Assembly (NCBI GenBank): GCA_028456385.1
Contig: JALNQF010000112.1
Location: forward strand, 62,001-126,000
Source of the DNA: Ophiosphaerella korrae
Lineage: Eukaryota > Ascomycota > Dothideomycetes > Pleosporales > Phaeosphaeriaceae
Direction: 5' to 3'
Length of the DNA: 64,000 bases
Made by a program: the position numbers and the translations under genes
Part shown: positions 44,123 through 55,947 of the stretch, piece by piece
How positions within the stretch are numbered: position 1 is the first letter of the stretch
How the letters are laid out: each line of letters opens with the position of its first letter
Notes under the pieces: model-generated
The model's input: only the letters and a program-made list of their open reading frames with translations
Database searches by the model: none
What the model was told of the DNA's origin: nothing

Positions 44123-46755
44123 TTTAAATGTAGCAAAGAGGGCTTTGGTTGCTACAACAGGTTAAGGTTGGTTGGTTGGCGTTGAGTTTGGGACTTAAGA
44201 GGAGGCTGCTGTAGAAACAAGAACAAGAGCGGAATTCGATACTCATTTTATACTTTTACTTGGACTTAGAGAATGGCTTGAAAATCCTAAACAAGAAAGT
44301 TTTATCATACAGTGTAATATACACCATTCTCCATTTTCGAACATTTCGATAAATAGCTGACGCCAGCAATAATCATCGTAGAAGCTGATGCTAGGGTAAC
44401 CTAGAAGTAATAAAGTAGATGTCAGCATCGCGACAAGCATCGTGTACGTATTTGTTCGTGATACTGTTGGTAAGACGCAGAGGTACGACAGCAAAGGCAC
44501 AAGGTTCCCTGAGGATAAAAAATAAATAGATTCATTGCTAGAAACAGAAGGTATAAGGTAGGTACAGTATCACGGGAAGGATCAATATTGCTATCAAGAG
44601 ATCTATGAGAAAGCGAAAGGTGTCAGAGCAACCGCGGAACCAGAGGCAACTAAAACGCAATCTCCTAACGCCTATTAGGGTGTACAGCATAATACAACTC
44701 GGTGTGTAGAAGGTTTTTTTAAACTCAATAGACAAGAGACACTAGTAGTTTTGATGAGGCGAAGTGAGGTAGGTATTCCCGAGGCAGGGTAGTGTTCATT
44801 AGTGCACTGTTGGTTGGCAAACTAAGATCTCACGGCGTCGGCGGGAGCCGCGACAATAATAAGATGCAAAGGTTTGTTAGCCACTCGCAGGAGTCACTCG
44901 TGTTCTCATTGTGCTCTAGCTCGGCGCCTAGTCCATTAGACTGTTTTAGCGAGTGATGCTTGCGAGTGACGCTCCCTACTAACTTTGCGGGCCAATTGTT
45001 TTGAATTTGGTTTGATTCAATAGACATATCTACTTCATTTGAAATTAGCTGAGTAGTGTAGCGTTAAGTCATTGTAAGTTAAGATAAGATAGGTGCGTCA
45101 CTCGCTTGTAAGCGTTACTCGCTTGTAAACCATGTCAAGCTGCAAGTGTTGTTACGAAATTTTCACCCTAGGATGCATTCACATTTTGATTACTCTTGTA
45201 GGCAGACAGGAGCAGTTAATCTGTGCTTATTCTTTGCATGCCTTCTCAAGCGTGACATGCCTGGCCAGGTACAGGTGACACATCCGGCACTCCGCCGTAA
45301 AGGGCTAATTCTCCATATAGGGCACATACGACGGAAAAAAACAGGGGTGTGTGCAAGGGTTCCATATGCTGTTTTCACGTGTAGTTCCCATGCGCACGTC
45401 TAGCTGAGCAAGTGTTTTATATACTATTTTCGACGTAGTAGTCTTAGCTAAACCTAGTCAGCGCTCGTGTAACTAACTATAATTGCGGTAATAAGTCATC
45501 ACAACTTGATTGCTAGCCTTATGCAGCTCTAGGTCATCCCAATTCTAAAGCACGCTCATGAGCGGCCTTTAGAACGATGTAACTTAACACCAAAAAATAT
45601 ACACGATAAGTAGAAAATCAGAGTAGACAGAGAATGTAAGAAGCTTCAAAAAGAGCTGTGTATGTAGGATAGGCAGTTTTTAGGCGTAATTTTAACTTAT
45701 TCAGCATTTTACACGGTCATACAGTATCCCTGTATGTTCCGTTATCCGTGAAAAAGGCCCGGTAAGAGGTAAATTTGATTCATAGCACAACATATTATCT
45801 ATCTTTTCTGTAGTCTATTTAATCTTATTGATAGGTTCCTCTGTTTTGGTGCGTTGTATTCGTGTACGCAGGGACAATAGGCTACATCGCAAACGATAAT
45901 ATATTGTTGTAATAGTAATATAGCTGTGCTTACTCGACGGAATAGGCAAACTTCCTAAATTGATCCGAGGTCGGGGTCTTTAAATTACTTCTCCACTTTA
46001 AGTAAGACGCCTAGACTTGTCGACCGTAAGCACAAGATTGACCAAATCGGTTTATTACTTGATCGAGATTCAGGCTCTCTTCAGCCTGCTAAAAGCATTA
46101 ACATGACGCTATGCAGAATAATACGATAAACACTGAAAAGCGACGTAGAGACTCGCGTTCTCGAAGTACCTTCCTAGAACTCCACTTCCGGAATCTAAAA
46201 TGAAGCCTGGATTAACTTTGTCTTGCATTGATAAATTCCATATGATGAGAGAAGAAGCGGAAGGTGTTGCTTACGTCTTTATTTTTCCCGTAGTTATAAA
46301 TCTCACTGATTATCTGGTCTTGAAGATTAATACTTGTCTACAAATTTTGAGTTGACACGTAAAAGCAAGGAATTTGAAATGCACTCTAAAATCGCTCTCG
46401 CATACCTCCTACGCCTTGTCTTCCTTAGATAGTACTAAAGATATAGAGGCTTTAGTCAATAATCTTTGGAATTGTGGAGGCGATACCTATACAGGTTCTT
46501 GGTCTAGATACACCAAGACATTAGGAAGTACTCGCGCATGCCTTTGGAACCCTAATACTATCGACCTAAGCAAAGAAAATTATAGTTACAAGAGACTCTA
46601 TCGTACGTAGGATATCTTAGAATCGCGTATTGTGGTTACATACGACAGCAGATTCATCTCTATCTCTATCTTGTGCTACTAAGAAATAAACTTGATTTCT
46701 ATACTTTAATTAGCCTATAAATCATATCAGGGTTGATGCGATTAAAGTATATATC
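44123..46755. other. 2.6 kb gene-free gap
   Basis: No frame or RNA gene supported. GAGTGA/TCACTCGC-type short motifs recur around 44870-44970 and 45090-45130 in both orientations (for example GTCACTCGCTTGTAAGCG), perhaps remnants of a repeat end. AT content is high. Confidence 0.4.
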
Positions 46756-47430
46756 TTAGTAAAACTGGTGCATGCGGTTGACGATGAGAGAGCCATCGCG
46801 GGCAACCTGTCGCCAAACGTAGCGGCTTTCTATTGTGCAGTGAGAAATGGAACGTGCGTGCCACTCTGATGGACGCATTGTACCTATGATAGAAGTTAGC
46901 TAGAACGTTTGTGAATAAGGAGAGCAGCGCACCAGCTGCAATGTCTTCTTCCTCACAGGAGAACAGCATCATCAGGGGTGAATTGTGTCTTTGCTTCGTG
47001 GCGATGATGTATCTGAAGCAGCTGTCGGGCTGCGGTCGCGGAAGAATAGCCCAAAACTCAGGGACCCTATCCTCCTCATGGTGTATCCGGGTGCCTTCGC
47101 GCATTGCGCGAGCGCATCTGGAAATGTTGTGCCATGGTCGAAAGTAATGTTGTAACCAGCCAGCCGCTTTGTGTGCGTCTCCTCATAGATTCCTTCCACG
47201 TTGGCGGTGGGTTGCGGGGTGTAGACACCGGGCTGGCTCCTTCCGTAAGAGAGATAATAGGTTCGAGGGCGTGAAGGTTCCCTTCTGTAAGAGTCGGGCT
47301 AGGAGGGCTATGGTTGTGTTGGAGCCAGCCTGCTTGCGGATATTCACGCTGCAAGGGCCGCGAAGGCGATCTGCGCAATCGTTTCGGTGGTGTAGGCGGG
47401 CTGAGAGAGCGCGTACTGTGCCGTCGCGAC
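46756..47430 (-). pseudogene. Degenerate unrecognised protein gene (C-terminal part)
   Basis: Three minus-strand frames abut with protein-like sequence in a consistent order: LAGYNITFDHGTTFPDALAQ, then EEDRVPEFWAILPRPQPD and MMLFSCEEEDIAAGALL, then RYVWRQVARDGSLIVNRMHQFY ending at TAA 46758-46756. The frame changes between pieces indicate decay. I do not know the family. Confidence 0.4.
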
Positions 47431-48078
47431 AGTGAAGGTGAAGCTATGAGGGAAGCACGAAAATTGGCAGTAAGGAGTAGGCGGGGTGGGCTTCATGGAG
47501 AAGCAAGGCTTCACGAGTTGCGGGTGACTCGGTATATGGGGACTCTAGGTATTTCTGCCTTATTGAGCCGCGAGGCAGCTAAGTGTCGCTTTCAAGGCAT
47601 TTGCGCTTTATCAGGTCGAAGTCGCATGTGATTGTGAGGCTGTGAAGACGTGTGCTGGTGCGATGATGACCATGCAGGATCCTTGGAGATGCTGGCTGAG
47701 CCGAAGTTCGGCCGAGTTGAACGACCTTGACATCAAGGCGTTGAGAAGAGCCAAGTTTCCGGCTGGACAACAAGTGCAGGAGGTAATGAAAAAGATTACC
47801 TCCCTCCTGCTTCCATCAATCCTTGTTGCCGCCTCGTGGCAGTTGATTGTTTCTTAGTCTCAATTGCCACACCAGCGTGATTGCGTGACGGAAATTAGTT
47901 ACTCCAGGTGACTGGCGTGTTTTCTTATCAGGTCCCGACGCCATCAGCCTTAGGACACCAGAGCATGAAATTCCGGACACGAAAACGCGATCTGATAGAT
48001 GATGCTAAGCCAAGATTGTGATAGAAAATTGCTTCTATCATCAAATTTCATGCTTTTGCCGGAACCCTTCGAGGCCAG
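47431..48078. other. Intergenic region
   Basis: 650 bp with only short frames (for example 47642-47857 +); no recognised product. Confidence 0.35.
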
Positions 48079-49188
48079 ATGAGTTCTTCAAAGCGCATCG
48101 ACCGTCAGCGCGTATTTTCAGCGTATCGTCGGCTCTTCTCTGGTAAAAACGCTCTTGTACGAAAGGGAAAGGTTATACGTAATATTTTCTTGAATAATCC
48201 TGCCGCTTTGAAAGAGTCTACTGGCAATGGTTATGTCGATAAGGTTATCCCTATCCTTAAATCTCTCCTTAGCGAGCGCGTCTTTGAATCCGAGGAGCAG
48301 GCAAGCAAGCACTTTCCAGATCTATTCGGATAAAAGTTCCCCAAACAATTAGCTAGCAAGCTCTCGAAGAGTAGTAAAGCTTCACGGGAGATTTCAAAAG
48401 AGACGTCGCAGATTACAGACGAGTGTATTAACAGTCTGACCTGCAAGGTTTTTCAACCACGCAAACTTCCTTTCGACACTCAACATCAAATATTATCATT
48501 GACTCAAAAAATTCTTGAAGAATCATGCTTCAAGTCCATGAAGCAGTGGCTCCCATCTTTGCTTGAGGAGCGTGGCTGGGAATGTGCAGCTGCAGTCGAG
48601 CTCACCAAATGGCTCTATCTTATCAAGAAGCATTTCAAAAATTCGGCCCAGGGATGTATGGGCGCTTCAGAACAAGCGTCTTTTAAAAATTATACTCCAG
48701 TCGTCGCCAAACTACGCCACTCTGCTGTTCATCGGCTACATCTTAGCTCCGAACAGTTTTTAGAGCAAATCCATGCTGCACATATGATAATAGCAGCTCT
48801 GCAGGATAGTGAGGGCGAAGCCAAACTGCATACTATTTATTCACAGGTGGACGTATCTATCGTGAAGATGAGTAGGGACATGGAGGCGATGAAGCAAGAA
48901 ATGGACGGTAATCTCCTTCAAATCGAATTGCAAAGAGAAGCTCTTCGCAGGGGGGAGTTGCTTCTGCAGAGCTCCATTGCGCGGCAGCAGATTAGTATTT
49001 CGCAAGTAGTAGGCCAAAGACTGCTCAAATCCATCACTGGGACATTCAACTCCTACAGATCGAGTGCAACAGTAGGAGGCAAGAGCGTAGTTATAGAAGA
49101 TGGACATACAGAGAATATTGGTTGTGAAGTGGCCATTATTGAGACTGATTTTGAGAGTGATGAAGACAAGCTGCAAGTGGAGCTGTAA
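48079..49188 (+). pseudogene. Lineage-specific fungal protein with one in-frame stop (TAA at 48331-48333)
   Basis: A 370-codon frame is open from ATG 48079 to TAA 49188 except for a single TAA at codon 85 (context GGA TAA AAG). The C-terminal two thirds carry a block with YTPVVAKLRHSAVHRLH, a motif (VRHxAVHR) that I associate with an expanded family of uncharacterised proteins in Pleosporales, followed by a long amphipathic helix/coiled coil (VSIVKMSRDMEAMKQEMD and onwards) and an acidic tail. No membrane segment or signal peptide. The most economical reading is a recent nonsense mutation; stop read-through or two separate genes (codons 1-84; a second from 48541 or later) are less likely. Function unknown. 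Confidence 0.65.
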
Positions 49189-49635
49189 GCGTTAGAAAAT
49201 CGCAAAAATTTATCTGAATACAGTACATTTTACTCGAACTAAAGCACAGAGCAGGGCGTAAGGCAACTTAGGATCTGTGCTTAGAAATGTAAGGGAGTTG
49301 CAGTCTGGATGGAATGAGTTTTACTGCACGCGGGGTCGAATCGCTGTCTAGTATGTATATCTCAATATAAATCCATTCGAAAAATTACACGCTTCTCGAC
49401 TAACGTGTCTTGAGAACAAAGTTATATTAGTTAGAGGTAAGACTTAATGCATTTATTAAACTTACGCAAGTTAAAGTATACAACTAGTAGGAAGCAGGTA
49501 ATAACGTGTTAAGACCTTCTAACTAGGGTAGTAGTTAAGATTCGTATTACTTATAGAAGGCCTTAGTACAAAGTATATTTTAGAACTAAGATAAACTTTC
49601 GAGGTATTTACTCTAAAAATTATAATTAGGTACAG
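49189..49635. other. AT-rich spacer
   Basis: 447 bp, strongly TA-rich from about 49430 to 49630 with few CpA; no gene. Confidence 0.45.
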
Positions 49636-50808
49636 TTATTTTACAAAATTATTATTCTTGGAAAACTTATGTACTTCAGTGCATATAGCTGGCGCGCCGT
49701 AGTGTAGGAAAAGATTGCGCCCAGTATTCGGCACCTGACCCAACTTGCCTTTTGCATCGGCAGCCAGATGCAACAAGGCGAGGGCATCGGCGTTTTTGTC
49801 GACAGGGGAAGTGCAATTACCACCACAGAAGACAAGGTCAGTGGCTCTGTTCAGAATGCACACCGGCTTGGAGTATTGCGCTGCGGGACCAAAGATGCTA
49901 GCTAGAGTCAAGAGCTCACTCAGAGTGTTGGTTTGAATTGCTGCTGCTTGCTTAGCGAGAATAGTAAGACTGAAGTATGGGTATTTGAAGTATGCGAATT
50001 GTATGCCTTTCTGGCCACTTCCAAAGGTCAGATATTCATCGAGGAGGCCCTTGAAACGTGAGGGATCCTGCTGGCTCGCTATGGCGAAATTGAAGGAGGC
50101 TTGGGCGGTTGCGGAGATCTCTATGGACGTAGTAATACCTGTCAATACCACCGCATCAAAGTCGTCTGGGTACCGTGCTGTCATAGCCTCGGTGAAGGCA
50201 GCGCCTGCCGAGTGACCCACTCCGACGGCGTTCTTGAAAGACATGCCGCTGAGAGAATCGGTGCGAAGCTTGGACACTATCTGATGCAGAATCTCGACTT
50301 GTATTGCTCGTTGTACGACCTGTAATGGGTCGGGGTGGACGGATGTCCCAGTGCCGAGGCGGTCGTAGGAAAAGGTGCCATAGTCCGCCCGTGCGGCGAC
50401 GTCAATGTAGCTATAGCCATCTCCAAAATCCCAGTAGTTCGAATCGAGAGTTGCGCCGTGGGTTAGGATTTATATGGTTTGGACATTCGGTGCGGCAGCC
50501 AGGTCTACTGGTACGCAGAGACGAGAGGCGATCGCATAAATACCTGGGACGATTGCAGGACCGTCGTTGGTAGCGTCATGGATACTAGAGCCTGGACTGA
50601 GAAGGTCCTAGGCTGTTGCGGTGGCATTCAACTGATCAGTAATGCTGTAGTTGATTCGCGTGTTCGTTGCCTTGCCGGATACGCATATGGCGTGGCCGCC
50701 GGCCGATTTGGGCATGGTGGGCAGTTTGAAGCCAGACGCGATCTGAGGTGCCGGTGTAGGCTGCGCAACACTGGTGGCCAACTATCCCAGAAAAAGAAGA
50801 GATATCAT
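49636..50808 (-). pseudogene. Secreted alpha/beta hydrolase inactivated by three stops
   Basis: One uninterrupted reading frame of 391 codons from ATG 50808 to the stop at 49636, broken only by TAG at 50784-50782, TAG at 50610-50608 and TAA at 50472-50470. Before the first stop lies a signal-peptide start (MISLLFLG); later come ILTHGATLDSNYWDF (oxyanion region), YGTFSYDRLGTG, the nucleophile elbow VGVGHSAGAAFTEA, the DLVFCGGNC acid region and GRNLFLHYGA with the likely catalytic His. This is the order of fungal extracellular alpha/beta hydrolases. Each stop is one C-to-T or G-to-A change from Trp or Gln codons, consistent with RIP. From GTG/ATG sites near 50277 a 213-codon remnant is still open. 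Confidence 0.8.
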
Positions 50809-51529
50809 CGTGTCACGGTACCGGAGAATTAAAGGTGGCGAGGAGAGGGAGAGTTGTGTCTGTGACAGTTATATTCACAAGATGTTGTCTGCATCTCCAA
50901 CCAAGACTAGGCCAGGGCACGAGGGTGCCCTATCGCTACGATAATGACATGGGCTCACGTTGTCTTGCCGTATTATTCTGTTCTATTGGGGTTCGTCGGG
51001 ACATCCGTCATGTCATCATCGTAATGAAGCTGACTATTAAACCTAATGTACGTACCCATGCACCTAGATGCAGGGGAGCCGCCGCGTTGGGTCATGACGA
51101 CTCGGAGTGGTGAGTTAGTGTATAAGAACATGCACGGTAGAAGAGCCTCTGATTCGTAGATTAGTACAAGGAAGCGAAGCATCGGGTTGTGGGCACAGAA
51201 AACTTGGGGGGTGTATTAAGTAAAAAGGTTGCGTTATTGCTTGTTTCTGATAGAAATAACTCAATGCTACACGGGTATGACCTGCTGAATCCGTGTCGCG
51301 CGAAAGTCTGCCTGAATGCTGACAGCCACGTGATGGACAACACCTATATTCCAATATTAGTTACCTACATATGTATGTACAAGGGGTATCAATACTAAGC
51401 CCTGAGAGCGCACTAAAACACGGCGATCTGGAATGTCGACAAGTGAATAATCAGACTCTTGTACTTTGATCCTCATCTGTGCTTAGAGTATGCTGACCCG
51501 CAGCTACTTGTTCGATCGCGATTCACGCG
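50809..51529. other. Intergenic region
   Basis: 720 bp without supported genes. Confidence 0.35.
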
Positions 51530-52410
51530 CTTCTATACGCCTCGATTATGAACATTGGGCACTTAAGTATCTCTATCCTTTTCTTCTTCATCTCTCCTTG
51601 CTGAGTGCCACTAACCTTCGATACAGACACTGAAACTGCCTTATGGCCACCGGAGCCCTCTCGCTTACTGCCTTCGGCCGATATTGTGGGATTTGGCCTC
51701 TCCAACTCACAGTTCCCTCAGTCCGCGTGGCTTCCTTCAAATTTGAAGCTAAAACTACAAGACGGCTTTGAGCCGTTTCCAATGGAATACCATGGGATAT
51801 ATGACATTGTCAACATTCTGTTTTTTTTGACCATTCGATCAAGCGAGCAAGACGTCGGGTGCTTTTTGCAAAACGTGCAAAAGTTGCTCAAGCCAGGCGG
51901 ATACCTTCAGTGGCACGATGCAGATCCCAACATGGCTGCTGTTTTCACCACAACTCCATCAATACCCAGGGCTGCTACGGAAATGCTGGTCCGGATGATG
52001 CGTAAGCCACGCCCAGGGGCCTGTTTTGAGTAGGCCAATTCCAAAAGTTTCCCGTATCCGAGGCCTTTAAGGTGTCAATGCGAAACTGACCAAGCTCAAC
52101 ATCACTCAGCTGGATTCCTCGATTAGATACAATGATGGCTTTGCAGGATTTTTAGGTGCTAGCGCATGACACTGCGAACTGCTCTGAACACCCCTATGCT
52201 CGGGAATTGTGGAATCAATACTATATTCTTGGCTACCAAGAGGTATGGGCTCAAGTGACGGACAGCGTCAGCAACAAACCTGAAATCGAGGTCGCAGAGA
52301 GGACCTAACGGACCATGGTGGATCTGGAAGCTGAGTTTAAGGCAGGCTCCCATATGAGTTTAGATTATTACTGCATAGTTTCTCAAAACAAAACAGATGA
52401 GGAGAGAAAC
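51530..52410 (+). pseudogene. SAM-dependent methyltransferase remnant (LaeA/UMTA-like)
   Basis: The piece 51605-52033 contains TDTETALWPPEPSRLLP (a decayed DIGTGTAIW motif I), then GFGLSNSQFPQSAWLPSN and LKPGGYLQWHDAD, the core of class I methyltransferases common in fungal metabolite clusters. After TAG 52031 a later frame gives ARELWNQYYILGYQEVWAQ and EAEFKAGSHMSLDYYCIVSQK, the family's C-terminus. Motif I is damaged, stops intervene and no start is evident, so it is dead. Confidence 0.65.
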
Positions 52411-53026
52411 GGTCTGACCTAGCTGAATAGATGTATAAGCACCCATAGATACCAACACTTAAGCAGACTGCGAAGCCAGAGGGTCGCTAGCTACCCTGAA
52501 ATGGACTGTTGATTGATGTATAGCTTGCTCGATAAAGTACACTAACTTTTAATTACATTCCGAGGGATATATAGAGCTACGTTTATATCAGGTATCAAGC
52601 ATAGAGTGTTGAAAAGCAAGACTTCGGCTCTTTCGTTCACTAAGAATCCGCTTCCGTGAATACGACAAAGATTCACAACATTTACAAGTAGACATACAGA
52701 GTTTCTCCTGTTTATGCACGTAAGAGCATTGACATAATTCTCAAAAGACAGTCTACTGAGAATTTAGTAACGAACCGTTTCCTAGAATATATACTGTGAC
52801 AGGATATTCTCTGATATTGTAAGGCCGGGCTCTGTGCCACCAGACCAAACGTGACCCCAAAAGAGGTACAGTATGCCGTATAGGCATACTAGGCATAGAA
52901 TAGTATATATATGTACTGGATACTCGTAGCAGGCCCGGGGCCGGCCCATGGCCGGCCGAGGGTTGCATGAAAGTACCCGTGACAGATATCTTACGCTTGC
53001 CGCACCACTTCCAAAGATCAAGCCTA
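52411..53026. other. Intergenic region
   Basis: About 600 bp; a GGCCGG-rich palindromic patch (GGGGCCGGCCCATGGCCGGCC) lies near 52936-52956. No gene. Confidence 0.4.
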
Positions 53027-54306
53027 TCACCTGTAGCCTGCGATGACCTTTGTCTGAGATTTACCTAATCCGCCTTCATAAGGTGTTCCATTGTCTGTGG
53101 ACTGTTCTCGCAGCTCGTAGTAGCCCTCGCTATCACCTTGTCCGGTGGTGAGACTGTGCTGGCTACTACTTCCCGTGGTAGTTACGCCTTTCTTTGAACG
53201 TGACTTGTTCAAACTTGAGGGGTTAGTTCGGCTGGAAATTCTAAACATGGACTAAACGCTGCGGATCACCGATTTTGCCGAACGTCCAGGGGAAAAGAGT
53301 GGGCCGTACGTAGGTAAACAGGCGGCTATTCAGCGACTGTAAGAATAGTTAGTTAACCGTGACTATACATCTTTGTGTGTTAAAAGAGGGGCCTCTCAAC
53401 TCACAGTACACCACACTAGAACATGTACATAATGGACATTTTCCGTTTGAAATCCATGTACAACTTACTAATTACGGGCAGTAGGAACAATAAAATAAGT
53501 AAGTCTAACACGACTCTCATGTCTGCAAAACACGTCGCCCAGGTGTTATAATTGTAGCGGAATTTGTGGGGTACCATTGTGTTAGGGTCAAATGGCGCTG
53601 AAATTGGATCGGTCGCCAAAAATTGGCACTGAGAGAAGATATCAGTCTCATCCTCACAACAGAATATACTGTCGCATAGACAGAAAAGCTTCTTTTTTGA
53701 TCTTACTTGACATAAAATTCTATATACACCAGCAGATAAGGATCAAATGCATCACCCAAGCGGAATACTTGAATGTGTTGTCGCATTTTGTGACGAAGAT
53801 ACGATAGTAAAATTGCAGGATATAATTCTTCACCAAAGCAAGAGAGACAGCGAAAGTCTTTAATCCAAAGCGTCTGTTTTGGTCGCACAGTCAATATATG
53901 TCGATGTCCGTATGATGGGAACGACAAAACTGACCCTCATTGCCACTTTTCACTGAGTCATAATATCCACTGTAGCCTTACTTACGCCAATCTTGAAAGC
54001 CCCCGCTACAGTATTCACAAATTTTCCCCAACAGAATACTCGAAAAAGTCACCTTGTTAGCGCTAGATTGTGTCACGCATTTCATTCTGGACAGACATTA
54101 CTTACTAGAGAAACAACAACCAACCAATCATCTAAGTAAATACTGAACTTTCCTACATTTTTGCGGACAAAGAGTCGGAGACCCACACATGCGGTAGCCA
54201 GGAACGTGAACAAGACGCTTGTCACCATAAGAGGGGTTGTGAAAAATGAACCCATCATGTCGTTACAGGGAAGATTAATGTAACAAAGAAAAGACCCGAA
54301 ATACAC
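53027..54306 (-). pseudogene. PTH11/rhodopsin-like membrane protein, third copy, probably decayed
   Basis: Pieces in family order on the minus strand: first helix and D-D-W-L motif (TSVLFTFLATACVGLRL then YLDDWLVVVSL, 54306-54110), VKNYILQFYY (about 53815), DPISAPFDPN then VVLDLLILLFLLPVISKL and DFKRKMSIMYMF (53620-53416), FTYVRPTLF (about 53300) and the polar tail ending near SEGYYELREQSTDNG (stop 53027). The middle helices are missing or out of frame and a stop falls after the second-helix region, so I doubt function, though a multi-intron gene cannot be ruled out. Confidence 0.5.
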
Positions 54307-55109
54307 TTATGAGGCCTTGAACATCAAGCCAAAAGGAAGGTACATACAAAGAGAGATCGGGAATCATCAAGCGGTCTTCGGTATCGAAGGTGAGCCTATG
54401 TCAACCAACCTTGTACTGGTTTGAAAGCTTATCCCTGTGGATAGATTGCCTACCCATATCACGGTGTAGAGGAAGGGAACACCCATCCAAAGCCGACCGC
54501 CCTTTCGATTACTGTAAAAACACTGGGGAATGCGGAAAGTCCCGGTGCAACGTGCGCACTATTAGAATCGGATAGGGCATATGATTTCATGTTCGGTGTC
54601 GTTGGGGTTCGGAATCCTTCTGCACATGTTCCTTATTGATGTTGTGAGCATAAGCAGGGAGTTAACTAATATTAACCAGGCACACGCCACCATTTACCCA
54701 GCAATGCAGCTCAGAAGCACAGTACGCCGGACGTGAATTTGTGTTTGCAACATGACAAGGATGCTTATGACCAGGCTGACCGATTGGCCCCTGCCGCAGC
54801 TGGATCTTTCAATCATGGAATGCGAGGCTCCGCGTAAGAATTTCGTGCTGGGTAGTGAAAGCAATAGAGTGTATAACAGGCGAAGCTAGGGAGATTCACA
54901 ACGCCTACTTCTGCCAGCTGGTGACCGCGATAGCGTAATTGGAGGATGATATGTCTTTTTCGCTTCTGCGAACCTTGCTAAGAAGTCTGGAACGAAACCC
55001 ATCTGCACTCTTGTCTATGCGAGCGCGTAAAATCGCGGCTGTGTAAGCTAACTTAGCCTGAGACGACCCTTGCGACGATCCCGCACGCCGGGGAGCGCTT
55101 ACATTAGGA
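54307..55109. other. Intergenic region
   Basis: About 800 bp; short frames only, no recognised product. Confidence 0.35.
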
Positions 55110-55915
55110 AACCTGTGTTACTGGACAGGACGGTACGGGCCGTCGCGCTCTGTGCGCTGAAGCGAGTCACCGACGCCCGTTTGAGTGTAAGTCGCAACGT
55201 TTGTTCACTCGCAGGTAAGGCGATCCCCTTCCTTGATATATTGCAAGTGCTTCCGTTTGAAATGTCAGCTAAGATCGCCTTCACGGCCAAATTCATATAT
55301 CCTTTCTTCGATTGCGAGATTAGGGTTACCGACGCATTTCCAACACCTCTTCGGTCTCTTCTGTTTGTACACCGATACCTTCGCTGCTTCTAACATTTCG
55401 TCGTCGTACTCGGGCTGGCTTTTAGCTGGCAGGATGACGTTTTCGCTCTGTCGCTTGGTTCGAAGAGGGTTCATCCCACCCTCTTCCACCCCACAATATA
55501 GCGTAACGGCCCGAATACCCCTATTGCGCCTGAGTATCTCCTCCTCTATAGCAGTCCCTGGTTGGGAAAGGACGGAATTAGCCAATTCCTTTTGTGCTGG
55601 CGGTATTGTATCGGGAAGTTTCCCTGAGTCGACTTTCATTCCGATACCAGCAAGTTGACGTTCGACATCACGTATATGCTGTTCATACTCCCAACGTTCC
55701 TTGATTTCCTGCAAAAGTGCATGTCGCTGGCGCCGCCTCTCCCGGTTGATCAAGCCACTTCTTTGTGTTCGTTCCTTGTACACTTTGTCCTTGCGCGTTC
55801 TTCTCGCTTGCCTTAACGATGCCGTTCAACGTTTGTCGGATATGCTTAGCAGTAATCTCATCTAAAAAAGCAACATCTGCAAGACAAGCAAGCTGCTTCT
55901 TTGTTTTAGAGTCCT
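55110..55915 (-). pseudogene. DUF3435/FluG-domain-type protein, C-terminal remnant with C2H2 fingers
   Basis: A 172-codon open piece (55783-55265) carries LLQEIKERWEYEQHIRDVE, RQLAGIGMKVDSG, the RRNRGIRAVTLYCGVEEGG block and the first zinc-finger half CWKCVGNPNLAIEERIYEF. Past the TAG at its end the same frame reads HFKRKHLQYIKEGDRLTC, the next finger, and then decays. Upstream an out-of-phase stretch (LADVAFLDEITAKHI) may belong to it. This arrangement matches the C-termini of fungal DUF3435 proteins, a family that includes FluG-type proteins and the tyrosine recombinases of Starship giant transposons. The recombinase portion is not present here. Confidence 0.65.
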
Positions 55916-55947
55916 ATGTAGCATCTTACAAGATAAGAAGATTCTCT

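Noticed and set aside
49325..49345. GGGTCGAATCG resembling a tRNA B box
   Set aside because: No matching A box, acceptor stem or anticodon arm nearby.
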